Below, piece after piece: positions 16,333 through 24,184 of a DNA stretch of 38,228 nucleotides. The translations under genes and the position numbers were made by a program. Numbering within the stretch: the first letter of the stretch is position 1; each line of letters begins with the position of its first letter. The stretch is from a virus. The DNA lies in the IMG/VR virus record IMGVR_UViG_3300034198_020126, positions 1 through 38,228 of that record; one strand, given 5' to 3'. The notes below the pieces were generated by a model, which saw only the letters and a list, made by a program, of their open reading frames with translations, ran no database searches and was not told where the DNA came from.

Positions 16333-18497
16333 CGTGCCGCCTCCTTTGCCCTGCTCATCACGCCGCGCTCCACATCGGCGAAGACGAGCGGGTGAATGTA
16401 GTTGTTGAGCGCCATGCTCGCGCCGTTGCCCAGGTCACGCGCCACGATGCCCGCCACTCGCTTCTTAAAGCTCTTGAGTTCCTTCTCGGTCTTGGGCCGC
16501 TCACCGCGCTCAATGAGCTTCTTGGTAATCACATCGGCGTTCGTAGTGCCATACCAGGTGCGCATGTCGTGAACCTTGAATTTGTCGCCGCTGATCTTCT
16601 TCATGTAGCCGAGCGTTTCATCCGCACTGCCATCGAAGATCGTCTCGTTGCCCATGCGCTGCCGCATCGCGATGTGCTTCGCTAGAATCTTGTCGTTGAA
16701 GCTGTGCCGCTGGCGAATGCCTTCCTTGCCGACGAAATCGAGATGCACCTTGTCTCCGTCCACGCGGGCGTGACTGCTGAGCAGCGATGAGGCCCCATAG
16801 GCTTTCACATCACCGCCGCCGCCTTCGCCGCCATTGCGCAGGCCGGTTTTGCTGATCAGCCGCAGTGTGAGTGCCTGGTGCAGGTCATCACCAGCGAGCG
16901 CGATGTCTTCATTGATCTGCTCGCGCAGTTTGGGCATCGCTTTATGGAGCGCGCCGATGCGGGCAAACTTCGCGGCGGCCTGTGATTCCGAATAGGCATC
17001 GCTGTAACCATACTTGCGGCGGCCCTTGTCATCGCGCGCCGTCCACAAAAGATCAGCGCTCGGATCGTCGGTGACTTCAATGTCTTTGAAGGCTGGGGCG
17101 ATGCCGAACTTCTTGCGATCTTCATCGGTGCCTTTGCGCATCGTGCCGCGCTTCGCGTCCGTGCCTTTGCCGCTGCTGCCCTTCTCGGCAAACTTGCCGG
17201 TGATGTCACGCGGGTGAAGGTCTGGATCAAACGCGTTATTATGCTCCACGGTTGGCTTCGTTTGCTTCACATCAGGCTCTTTAGCGGTCGCCTCAATGAG
17301 TGTCTCGGCCTTTGATGGCAACGAATGGGCATATTTCTCAGCCAGACCTTCCTGGGAGAACGGCACACCCTGCCCAATCAGGAAGGTGTCCTTTTGAATT
17401 TCGATCACATCATCTCGGCGCGCTGGCACCTTCAGCTTGAACCAAGCTTGCGGTTGCACGCCTTCCCCGAAAATCTGCGCAATGGCATTTCGCACTAGGC
17501 GGCGGTTGATCGTGTCTTCCACGAAGCGGGCGCTGTTCTCGACGCGGTCGGCGGTGTCGTTGGCTTGCAGGCTTGCGCCCTGCTGATTGTGCTCGGAGCT
17601 GGTGCCGAGATTGCTACCCAGCGCGAGGATGTAGATGGCTTTGCGCATGTCATCGCGCAACGGCTGGAACATGGCGTTGCCCGTCGCGTGCGCGCCAATC
17701 TCGTTAATCTTGGAGCCTGGGCCGGTGATGATGCGGAACCGTGCAGGCAGGTAGGCAAGAGCGGATTCAATCGCGTTCCATTCTTCCGTTCCGGTGCCTT
17801 GGGCTGACTCGGCATGAATGCCCGGCAGACCGAAGCCGCTGTTGTATTCCAGAAGATCCTTGAGGGTGAGGCTGGCAATCATGTGCGCCACTGCCATGCC
17901 CACGCCCAGCGTGCCACCGACCGCGATCAGCCAGTTCTCTTCATCTAGTGGCACACCGCCAACGCCGCCCGAGGGACCGCAGTAGCGCAGCGGCCCGCTG
18001 GCGTTTTCAAAGCAGGCAATCGGCGCGTGCCAGAGCTGGCAAGTCAGCCCGCCATCACCCGGCTGCCAGACGATTTCATGCACATCATAACGCAGCACTT
18101 CAGCGCGCAGGATGTTGTTCACCAGGGCGCGCACCTCGCCGCGATCTTCGGGGATCACTGCATTGCGCACCGTGAGATTCTCGAACAGGAATTGCAGCGC
18201 GGCCTGGTGCCGTTTGGCTTCATTGTCATCCAGGGCCGTCTTGCTGCGGACAATTTCATAGTCTAGGGCGGAAACCGAAGCCCGGCGCTTGGGCACTACA
18301 GCGGCAATGTCCATGTTCGCGCCTTCTTCCAAGCGATCAAAGATCAACGCAAACCGGCGCAGGTAGCCCAGCTCAAACTCATTGATCGCTTGCGTCATGC
18401 CCGAGGGCACCAGACCCGCCAGCGGGTTGCCGCGAGTGATGCGCCACGCTTGCGCGATGGAGGCCTTAGCAATGGAAGGTATCTCGGTGAGTGTCAT
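16329..18497 (-). CDS. Portal (DUF935/gp29-like) fused to type IB topoisomerase domain
   Basis: This 722-aa protein has two parts. Residues 1-410 are a Mu gp29-type portal (YLRRFALIFDRLEEGANMDI, EVLRYDVHEIVWQPGDGG, LTLKDLLEYNSGFGLPG). A linker carries LHPRDITGKFAEKG (about 427-440), a motif typical of fused phage virion proteins. Residues about 465-715 are a type IB topoisomerase catalytic domain: RDDKGRRKYGYSDAY, R554 in SKTGLRNGG, K591 in DFVGKEG, R646 in HDMRTWYGT, N691 and nucleophile Y700 in NNYIHPLVF. Spacings R-K 37, K-R 55 and N-Y 9 fit viral and bacterial TopIB enzymes. It overlaps its downstream neighbour by ATGA. The domain may relieve torsion during packaging or ejection; this is inference. 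Confidence 0.85.
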   Translation of the reverse strand: MTLTEIPSIAKASIAQAWRITRGNPLAGLVPSGMTQAINEFELGYLRRFALIFDRLEEGANMDIAAVVPKRRASVSALDYEIVRSKTALDDNEAKRHQAALQFLFENLTVRNAVIPEDRGEVRALVNNILRAEVLRYDVHEIVWQPGDGGLTCQLWHAPIACFENASGPLRYCGPSGGVGGVPLDEENWLIAVGGTLGVGMAVAHMIASLTLKDLLEYNSGFGLPGIHAESAQGTGTEEWNAIESALAYLPARFRIITGPGSKINEIGAHATGNAMFQPLRDDMRKAIYILALGSNLGTSSEHNQQGASLQANDTADRVENSARFVEDTINRRLVRNAIAQIFGEGVQPQAWFKLKVPARRDDVIEIQKDTFLIGQGVPFSQEGLAEKYAHSLPSKAETLIEATAKEPDVKQTKPTVEHNNAFDPDLHPRDITGKFAEKGSSGKGTDAKRGTMRKGTDEDRKKFGIAPAFKDIEVTDDPSADLLWTARDDKGRRKYGYSDAYSESQAAAKFARIGALHKAMPKLREQINEDIALAGDDLHQALTLRLISKTGLRNGGEGGGGDVKAYGASSLLSSHARVDGDKVHLDFVGKEGIRQRHSFNDKILAKHIAMRQRMGNETIFDGSADETLGYMKKISGDKFKVHDMRTWYGTTNADVITKKLIERGERPKTEKELKSFKKRVAGIVARDLGNGASMALNNYIHPLVFADVERGVMSRAKEAAR

Positions 18498-18503
18498 ATC
18501 TCG

Positions 18504-20222
18504 TTAGGCTCCCATTGAAAAACCCATCCGCTCCGCCAGCCGCCCGAACATGCCGCCCTGCGCAGCGCGCTGCTTCGGTGCCGTGGCATGAATGATCTTG
18601 CAGCCGCCTTGCAAGGCCGTGCCCGCCGCCCGCACCATCAGCGCGGCACTGGTGCAGCCATCACTATGGCCTTCGTCGGAGCGTGGGGCCTTGTAGTTGT
18701 ATTGGCCATTGGTGATCACTTGGGCCATCGAATGAAGATCCTCGCGGAACCATTGGCTGATGGGCACGCGGATGTTGCGCTTATCGAAAGCAAGGCGAAG
18801 CGCGGGGAAGATTTCGCGCTTCAATGGAAGCGTGAAGGTGCACAGTTCCACCTTGCCAAAGAGATGCTTCACCGGGTCATGCTCGCCATAGAGCCTGGCC
18901 AGCTCGTCACCAAAGCCGATGCCGGGGCCGGTGTAGTCCACCACGATGCGGTCGCAAAGATCGAGGTGGGGCTTGAGCGTGCGGACCTGGTCCGGTGTGC
19001 TCATGCCTTTGAGCCGCGTCACGTTGCGCACGATATTGATGCCCAGGCCATTGAGTGCCAGAGTCATCACCGTGGGATCGCTCACGCGACCGAAGTCGAT
19101 GCCTGCCACCTTGCGCAGGGGCGACTGCGCGAGCATCTCGGGCGTGTCGTGCTCGCTGGCTTCCATGCTCTCGCAGCTGGCAATCAGCTCATAGGGCAGC
19201 AGCACGTTGTAACCGTCCAGCCACTCGCAGAGGAACTCTTGCGCCCAGCCTTCGGGATCATCGAGCAAGGCTTCCAGCTTGAGCGGGTTCTGCTTGATGC
19301 CCATCAGCACCGCCTGCCAGATGTTGATAACGCGGGAAGACCAGAGCCCGCTGGTGTCATGCACATACTTATAAGAGGGCGCATTTTTGCCGTTGGGCGT
19401 GGTGATGTAGCGCACCACTTTCTTGCCTGCCTCTTCATTGGCGACCAGGCCGAGCACGGCCTTCATGAACTCCTTGGGATTGTCCACATGGTCACCCTCA
19501 TCAATCACGAGGTTGGCCGTATCGCCGCGCAGTGTCTGCGGCAGGCCGGGCACACCGCGAATGATCGAGCGGTTGCGCAGGGTGATCTTGGTGGAGGTGA
19601 TGAGCGCCTGGGGATGACTGCCATCACGTTCGGTCTCGACTTCGGCGAACTCTTCATCCCAGGCCTCGACCACGTCCTTCACCTTATCGAGCGTGAGCAG
19701 GCTTTGGCGTTCAGAGGGCGAGGTGATCGTCCATCGCGTGAGCGGATGGGCATAGCACTCGGTGCCTACTTTGAGACCAATGACAAAGCCCTTGCCGGTC
19801 TGCCGACTCTGCACATCGCAGATAGCCTCGTGCGGATCGTGATAGCTGACGAACTGATATTGCTTCATCAGCGAGCGCACATCGCTCTCAGGATACGGGT
19901 TCACCCAGCCGTTGACGTTCTCGCCATACTTCGCCGTCGCGTGCAGGGCGATGAGGTCAGCCACCGCCATGCGCAGCAGTGAGTTCGGTGCATCCAGCGC
20001 GGCAGTGATGCGGCTCTTGAGCACTGCCCATTTGGCGCTGGCTTCCTTCATCACCTCAGCCGAGGCGCGGGCCTGCTCCGGCGTCACGGGGTTGCCCCGT
20101 AGCCGTTCCATGGCATCCTTCTGGCGGGTGGTCTTCTTCATGGGTTCAGCGGCAGCCGTGGTCATCACCACCGCCATGAGGGTGGTGAGGAGCAGAGCAA
20201 GGGGATGACGGGTGCATGGCAT
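18504..20222 (-). CDS. Terminase large subunit (gp28-like)
   Basis: The motifs are clear, numbered here from an upstream possible start at 20270: Walker A SRQTGKGF at 155-162, Walker B NLVIDEGD at 253-260, a coupling TTP at about 290-292, and nuclease acidic residues in GIDFGRVSDPT (D392), IVVDYTGPG (D445) and the late DEGHSDG. The preferred start is ATG 20220-20222, giving 572 aa beginning MPCTRHPLALLLTTLMAVVM, again a signal-like hydrophobic segment. If that segment is not translated, ATG 20139-20141 (MKKTTRQKD) would be the start. It lies 6 bp before the portal gene. Confidence 0.85.
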   Translation of the reverse strand: MPCTRHPLALLLTTLMAVVMTTAAAEPMKKTTRQKDAMERLRGNPVTPEQARASAEVMKEASAKWAVLKSRITAALDAPNSLLRMAVADLIALHATAKYGENVNGWVNPYPESDVRSLMKQYQFVSYHDPHEAICDVQSRQTGKGFVIGLKVGTECYAHPLTRWTITSPSERQSLLTLDKVKDVVEAWDEEFAEVETERDGSHPQALITSTKITLRNRSIIRGVPGLPQTLRGDTANLVIDEGDHVDNPKEFMKAVLGLVANEEAGKKVVRYITTPNGKNAPSYKYVHDTSGLWSSRVINIWQAVLMGIKQNPLKLEALLDDPEGWAQEFLCEWLDGYNVLLPYELIASCESMEASEHDTPEMLAQSPLRKVAGIDFGRVSDPTVMTLALNGLGINIVRNVTRLKGMSTPDQVRTLKPHLDLCDRIVVDYTGPGIGFGDELARLYGEHDPVKHLFGKVELCTFTLPLKREIFPALRLAFDKRNIRVPISQWFREDLHSMAQVITNGQYNYKAPRSDEGHSDGCTSAALMVRAAGTALQGGCKIIHATAPKQRAAQGGMFGRLAERMGFSMGA

Positions 20223-20374
20223 GGGGGTCGATTGGCAGGGTGGGGGCGGATTCGTTGCAACGTTTTGCAACGGCTTTGCAAGGGGGTAGAAGGGGCCAGG
20301 GGGGCGTTTCGGGTGTCTTGAGTGCGGGAAGGGGGTCTAGGCGCTTCAAATCGGGTTTTCAGTTTTCGGCGTTA
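20223..20374. other. Gap with GTTGCAACG palindrome
   Basis: Between the small and large terminase genes, 20253-20262 is the perfect palindrome CGTTGCAACG. It is followed closely by TTTTGCAACG and CTTTGCAAG. It could be an operator, a pac-related site or chance; nothing else is recognised here. Confidence 0.3.
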
Positions 20375-20926
20375 TCACACGCCAAAACGGGCTCGCATCC
20401 GGGCGGCTCGCTGCTCTTCGGAAAGGGTCTTGTCTTTGAGGTCGGCGACGGTCTCAGACTTCAGCTTGGTGAGTTCCTTGCGCAGCTCGCGGTCATCTTT
20501 GCGGAGCTGGCTCAACATACGGACCAGACCTTCGAGCTTGCCGAGCTTCTTCACGATCTCATCGCCCTCGGCTGTTGACGGGTCGATGTCGTCGCGGCAG
20601 CGAGTCACATAGTCATTGATGACGAAGCCCAGCTCTGCCGCGCTGTCTTCGTTGATGAAGTTCTCGTCAAAGTCACCGCCTTCTTCCTTAGCCTTGCGGT
20701 AGGCCTCGGCCCGTTCGCGGCGGGCTTTGAGCCGGGCCATGTGATCGGCGAGCGGACCGTTAAGCAGGGTGTAAACGGCGTTCTTGCTCACGGTGACCTC
20801 GTAGTCCTTGGCGAGTAGGTTCTGGATGAACTCCCAGTTGCGCTCGGCTTTCGTCAGTCCGGCAAGGCGGTCGCACAGCTCGTTGAGCTGGTCGTCAGTG
20901 AGGGCGCGTTCGATGGCTCCTCTCAT
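20375..20926 (-). CDS. Small terminase-like protein (gp27/DUF3486-like)
   Basis: This 183-aa protein is all helical. It has an N-terminal HTH-like region (MRGAIERALTDDQLNELCDR, YEVTVSKNAVYTLLNGPLAD) followed by coiled coils (LKARRERAEAYRKAKEE, KLGKLEGLVRMLSQLRKDDR). It sits directly before the large terminase, as gp27 does before gp28 in Mu. The likely role is recognising the phage end for packaging. The start overlaps the upstream gene as ATGA. Confidence 0.65.
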   Translation of the reverse strand: MRGAIERALTDDQLNELCDRLAGLTKAERNWEFIQNLLAKDYEVTVSKNAVYTLLNGPLADHMARLKARRERAEAYRKAKEEGGDFDENFINEDSAAELGFVINDYVTRCRDDIDPSTAEGDEIVKKLGKLEGLVRMLSQLRKDDRELRKELTKLKSETVADLKDKTLSEEQRAARMRARFGV

Positions 20927-21315
20927 GGTCGATCGGCCTCCTGGGGTTCGGCGTAGTGCTGCGAGCGTGCGCCTGCGAACTCCGATGTGCGACGCTTGGT
21001 CTCTGGTGGTTCGGTGATGGTGAACTGCACACCCTTGGGTTCATCCGCTGCGGGCACTGCCTGCGGTGATAGGAAGAGCGCCTCGGCTTTGCTGGTGCGG
21101 TGATAGACCGCGTCTTCATCCTTCCAGCAAAAGCCATCCTTGAGAAGCTCAGCCATTCGGTTCTGCCTGGTAGCGCCGACCTGCCTCTCTATCGCGATGG
21201 GAGTAGCTGGCAGGTGTGCCAGCGTTTGCACGTCGTTGGCGGTTAGCCCGTTGAGGCGCGCCCGATTGATGATCGTGCGGAGCACTCGGCAGATGCTGGC
21301 GACTTCCGCACTCAT
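20923..21315 (-). CDS. Putative winged-helix protein upstream of terminase
   Basis: This 130-aa protein has residues about 15-80 (IINRARLNGLTANDVQTLAH, QVGATRQNRMAELLKDGFCW, DEDAVYHRTSKAEAL) that look like a winged helix. The tail is disordered and rich in Pro, Glu and Arg. It overlaps both neighbours by ATGA. It corresponds in position to the Mu gp26 region; the function is unknown. Confidence 0.5.
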   Translation of the reverse strand: MSAEVASICRVLRTIINRARLNGLTANDVQTLAHLPATPIAIERQVGATRQNRMAELLKDGFCWKDEDAVYHRTSKAEALFLSPQAVPAADEPKGVQFTITEPPETKRRTSEFAGARSQHYAEPQEADRP

Positions 21316-21593
21316 GCGATCAGCCCCGCCTCCACGAGAAGCACGCGCCCTGTCTCGGTGCGTGCATAGGTCTTCGCTGCTTTGTTGAAAGGCAGGTGCC
21401 CCTCAGTCGCATAGCCCTCGGCGACCAGGCAGGCTAGCTCGGGCCGTAGATCGTCCAGCGTGAGCGCGCTGAACCCGCGCAGAATCGCGCCTTGCAAAAG
21501 CATGTCGGCCACCATGCCACCTGGATAGACCTGGTGCATGTCATGCAGGAGCTGCCCGCGTAGCTGCGTGCGTTGGAATTCGGTGAGCTTCAT
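21312..21593 (-). CDS. Small winged-helix-like protein, 93 aa
   Basis: The sequence MKLTEFQRTQLRGQLLHDMH, then ALTLDDLRPELACLVAEGYA and ARTETGRVLLVEAGLIA fits a compact winged-helix fold (two helices, recognition helix, wing, last helix). It forms a coupled pair with the next gene (ATGA overlap). Comparable small genes precede the terminase in other Mu-like phages. The target is unknown. Confidence 0.5.
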   Translation of the reverse strand: MKLTEFQRTQLRGQLLHDMHQVYPGGMVADMLLQGAILRGFSALTLDDLRPELACLVAEGYATEGHLPFNKAAKTYARTETGRVLLVEAGLIA

Positions 21594-22309
21594 TTTGTGG
21601 GCTTGAGAGTGTTGATGAGGTGGTCGATCCGTTGCGTGAGAGCGGCCATCTGCGTGGTCCGCTGCATGTCGTCGCGGCTCACGTCATCCTTGAGTGAGTG
21701 CACCGTGGTCTTGATGTCTGTGATGCTGGCGGTGTTGCCCGCCTGGCCTTCGCGCAATCGGCTAAGCGTCTCGCTGATCTCGCGCACCGAATGGAAGAGG
21801 GCTTGTGTTCGCGAGCGTAGATCCTTCACTTGATCCTTGAGCAGCTCCACCTCGCCGGAATCTGCGAACTGTTCGGCGCGGACTTTGTTCTCCGCCAGCT
21901 CCGTATCCACTGAGGGCCTGCGCCGTCCGGCCACATAGCTGCCGAGCCCCACGGCTCCCACACCGAAGGCAATGCCCAGCCACTTAGCGGTGATGAGGAA
22001 GTTCGTCACGAAGAGCGGGTCCACGCTGTTTGTGTCCACCCGCTGCATCACCACGCCGCTCTGCATGGTGGCCGCGCTGCCTTCTTCGGCATGGATCACC
22101 GCGAAGATCAGCGCCGCAGCAATGGAGATGATGGCCAGCATGATGCGCCCGACCAATTGACGAGACGCAGCGCGGCGGCTGATCACGTAGTCCTTTGGGC
22201 TCATCGCCTCGCGCTCGCCGTCCAATTCATCCCAGCCGTCCATCTGCACATCGCCAGGGCGTGGCGGTGCGTTGTCGCGGTCAGGATGGAGTGGCGGAAG
22301 ATTGGGCAT
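21590..22309 (-). CDS. Mu gp25-like membrane coiled-coil protein
   Basis: This 239-aa protein has a charged N-terminus, then two membrane segments (about 54-73, GRIMLAIISIAAALIFAVI; about 103-126, FLITAKWLGIAFGVGAVGLG). A long periplasmic or cytoplasmic coiled coil follows (ELAENKVRAEQFADSGEVEL to QRIDHLINTLKPTK). The architecture resembles Mu gp25/DUF2730, though that family has one membrane segment. An i-spanin role is an alternative. The upstream leader is pyrimidine-rich. Confidence 0.5.
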   Translation of the reverse strand: MPNLPPLHPDRDNAPPRPGDVQMDGWDELDGEREAMSPKDYVISRRAASRQLVGRIMLAIISIAAALIFAVIHAEEGSAATMQSGVVMQRVDTNSVDPLFVTNFLITAKWLGIAFGVGAVGLGSYVAGRRRPSVDTELAENKVRAEQFADSGEVELLKDQVKDLRSRTQALFHSVREISETLSRLREGQAGNTASITDIKTTVHSLKDDVSRDDMQRTTQMAALTQRIDHLINTLKPTK

Positions 22310-22361
22310 GGGATGAGAGAGAAAAGGGGGAAGCGAAAAGAGAAAAGACGGACGGGCGCGG

Positions 22362-23042
22362 TTAGCGGGTGAAGGCGCTGGTAATGTCCTTCACGCCGCC
22401 TGATAAAATGAAGGTGTTCGCGGCTGTGGCTTCATCGCTGCCCGTCTTGTGGTAGGCTAGGCGCGTGCCGTTGGCGGTCGTGGCCTCGGCGCTTTCTTCG
22501 GTGGACTTGGTCAGGATCGAGCCGCCGAGACTCACGTATTCACCGCCGCCATTGCCGCGCTGGAAGGCAAAGGGATGAATGGTGCAGGCCGTCAGTGTGC
22601 TGGCACAGGCCATCAGTGTGATGATCAGCGGGAGCTTCAGCTTGTTGCCACTCTTGGCTTCGCTGTGGGCATCGGGCTTGTTGAGGCCGGAGGCGGTCAC
22701 TTGCATGGTCATGAGCAGGGCTTGCTCGGCATTCATATCGCCGGTCACGGTGATGCCCTTGGCGCGTAGCCAGCCGAGCACCGCAGGCAGGGCGAAGGAA
22801 GCGAGCGCATGGCTGGCATCGGCCAGCTTGTCTTTCATCTCATCGCTGGGCTTCGCCTTGGCCACGATGGACCAGATGATGACCACCAGGCCGAGCATCA
22901 GTGAGGCCGCGAAGGTGAACAGACTATCCGTCTCCAGTGTGACGCCGGACGCGCCCAGGTAGCCCGCCAGCCAGGCCAATGCGGAGCGAATGATCTTGGA
23001 GCCGAAGAGGCTGACGAAAGTTTTAATGAGCGTCGTGTTCAT
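22362..23042 (-). CDS. Holin-like protein fused to a lipoprotein-like domain
   Basis: The ATG at 23040-23042 gives 226 aa. The N-terminal part has two membrane helices (SKIIRSALAWLAGYLGASGV and LFTFAASLMLGLVVIIWSIV) with a short loop, as in small phage holins. An amphipathic region follows. Around residue 140-155 a third hydrophobic stretch, KLPLIITLMACASTLTAC, has the form of a lipobox with the Cys following LTA. A Gly/Ser/Thr-rich tail comes next. It may be one chimeric lysis protein, or a holin with an internal start (MACAST...) yielding an Rz1-like lipoprotein. Confidence 0.55.
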   Translation of the reverse strand: MNTTLIKTFVSLFGSKIIRSALAWLAGYLGASGVTLETDSLFTFAASLMLGLVVIIWSIVAKAKPSDEMKDKLADASHALASFALPAVLGWLRAKGITVTGDMNAEQALLMTMQVTASGLNKPDAHSEAKSGNKLKLPLIITLMACASTLTACTIHPFAFQRGNGGGEYVSLGGSILTKSTEESAEATTANGTRLAYHKTGSDEATAANTFILSGGVKDITSAFTR

Positions 23043-23160
23043 GAGGTGCGTTGTCTGCTTTCCGCTTTCCATTTTCCGCTTTGGGGAAGGTTGCCGGGCG
23101 AGGCACTGCCTCCCCGCCCGGCTCTCTCAACCTCCTGCTAGCACCGGCGAGCATCTGCAC

Positions 23161-23249
23161 TCACAGCGTCGTCGGCTTGTCGTTGCGGCGGTTCTTTCGG
23201 CGAGCGCCAAGCGAAAGCAAACGCACCACTTTTGTGGTGCACGCTGTGA
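23161..23249 (+). ncRNA. Candidate structured element
   Basis: TCACAGCGT (23161-23169) and ACGCTGTGA (23241-23249) are perfectly complementary and enclose two further hairpins. One is CTTTC-GGC-GAGC-GCC with GAAAG (23194-23217). The other is GCACCAC-TTTT-GTGGTGC (23223-23240). The nested, multi-branched design is more than expected by chance in an 89-bp stretch. It could be a folded RNA, a protein-binding site, or part of a recombination site related to the nearby integron module. The strand is arbitrary. Confidence 0.4.
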
Positions 23250-23330
23250 ACCTTAGCGGGCTCTTTAACCTGTTTTCAGGTGTTAGCGGTAGGCTAGTAT
23301 GACGCCGGGAAACGCTGGATGTCAATGAAA

Positions 23331-23390
23331 CGGCTGATAGCTGATAGTTGATAGCTGATTGTCGGAAGCTGATGGCTGATAGCGGATAGA
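23331..23390. repeat. GCTGATAG array
   Basis: The array contains CGGCTGATAGCTGATAGTTG, then ATAGCTGATT, AGCTGATGGCTGATAG and CGGATAG. It belongs to the same family as the arrays at 7633, 12631, 26788, 29190 and 32819. Confidence 0.9.
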
Positions 23391-23486
23391 CCGAAACAAG
23401 AACGCACAAACCGACCAACCGAAGAACCAAGCGCCCGCCGCCTCCCTTTTCACTTTTCACTTACCCCTTTTCACTTCCCCGCCCCC

Positions 23487-23948
23487 ATGACTACTTCCCC
23501 CTCCGGCATCGCCTTTATTAAAGAGTTCGAAGGCCTCTATCTCAGAGCCTACCAGTGCTCCGCCAACGTGTGGACCATCGGCTACGGCCACACCGGTCTT
23601 CAACACGAGGACGGCACGGTGTATCCAGGCCGCAAGATCACCAAGGCCCAGGCTGACCAGTTACTCGCCTATGACCTGCATCAATACGAGGCCCGCGTGA
23701 ACACCTTCGTGAAAGTGCCACTGAAACAACACGAGTTCGACGCGCTAGTGAGCTTCGATTTCAATACGAACGGCCTCAAAACCAGCACCCTCCTGCGTAA
23801 GCTGAACGCAGGCGACAAAGCCGGGGCGGCTGAACAGTTCGGCGGGTGGAATAAGGTGGACGGCAAACCCATCGCAGGCCTCACCCGCCGCCGAATGTGC
23901 GAGCGCCGCCTCTTCCTCGGCATCACGCCTGCGGTGGTGGAGTTGTAA
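23487..23948 (+). CDS. GH24 lysozyme (endolysin)
   Basis: This 153-aa T4/P21-type muramidase shows the catalytic signature E15-x8-C24-x5-T30 in EGLYLRAYQCSANVWTIGYG, with Cys at the position usually held by Asp or Cys. It has KITKAQADQLLAYDLHQYEA, FDALVSFDFNTNGLKTSTLL and the terminal GLTRRRMCERRLFLGI. There is no signal peptide, so release needs the holin. It is transcribed opposite to the holin-like gene. The stop codon TAA lies inside the R'' box of the attC-like site that follows, the usual arrangement for integron cassettes. Confidence 0.92.
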   Translation: MTTSPSGIAFIKEFEGLYLRAYQCSANVWTIGYGHTGLQHEDGTVYPGRKITKAQADQLLAYDLHQYEARVNTFVKVPLKQHEFDALVSFDFNTNGLKTSTLLRKLNAGDKAGAAEQFGGWNKVDGKPIAGLTRRRMCERRLFLGITPAVVEL

Positions 23949-24034
23949 CGCTGGGGCTCTGCCGACGGCGAGCACAGAGCATAGCTGACACGACAGACGC
24001 CATACGAGCCGTTGGCAGCAGCCCATGGTTAGGG
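23943..24034 (+). repeat. attC: attC-like integron recombination site 1
   Basis: R'' TTGTAAC is at 23943-23949 and R' GTTAGGG is at 24028-24034. The arms form a long imperfect inverted repeat with unpaired bases: left CTGGGGCTCTGCCGACGGC (from 23951) against right GCCGTTGGCAGCAGCCCATG (24009-24028). The centre is a variable 30-40 bp loop region. Overlap of the lysozyme stop with R'' is typical. No matching start box (GTTACAA) was found upstream, so the 5' limit of a lysozyme cassette is unknown. Confidence 0.8.
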
Positions 24035-24085
24035 CTGCGTTGCGTGGCCCGTCACAGTAGCGCCAGCCGACGACCACCGAATAAA

Positions 24086-24131
24086 TATAATTAAATCCGC
24101 TTGCGAAATCAACTGGAGTGTGTAAGCTCCA
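24086..24131 (+). promoter_or_regulatory. AT-rich promoter-like region of cassette A
   Basis: TATAAT at 24086-24091 lies in the only strongly AT-rich patch nearby (AATAAATATAATTAAATCC). It is followed by the small hairpin TGGAG/CTCCA around 24114-24131. A recognisable -35 at the right distance is missing, so this is a weak prediction. Confidence 0.35.
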
Positions 24132-24184
24132 AATGTAGTCAGTAAATCAACCCGCCCCAGCGGCTAATCTGGGACTCACAAAAA

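Larger units (their letters stand above)
23043..23486. other. 444-bp divergent lysis-gene intergenic region
   Basis: The region lies between the leftward holin-like gene and the rightward lysozyme gene. It contains a short leader repeat (23060-23085), the folded segment at 23161-23249, a second TTTT-looped hairpin (ACCTG/CAGGT around 23268-23281), a GCTGATAG array at 23331-23390 and a pyrimidine leader (23445-23485) immediately before the lysozyme ATG. Both lysis promoters should lie here, but no clean -35/-10 pair was found. Confidence 0.6.

Noticed and set aside
17223-17232. TGGATCAAAC, a 10-base match to the terminal repeat, inside the portal gene
   Set aside because: A single 10-mer in 38 kb on either strand is close to chance, and it encodes ordinary residues of the portal linker.
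23268-23289. TAACCTG-TTTT-CAGGTGTTAGCGG as a further attC or attI for the lysozyme gene
   Set aside because: The R' GTTAGCG does not fit GTTRRRY, the arms are very short, and it is not complementary to the R'' at the lysozyme end (TTGTAAC).
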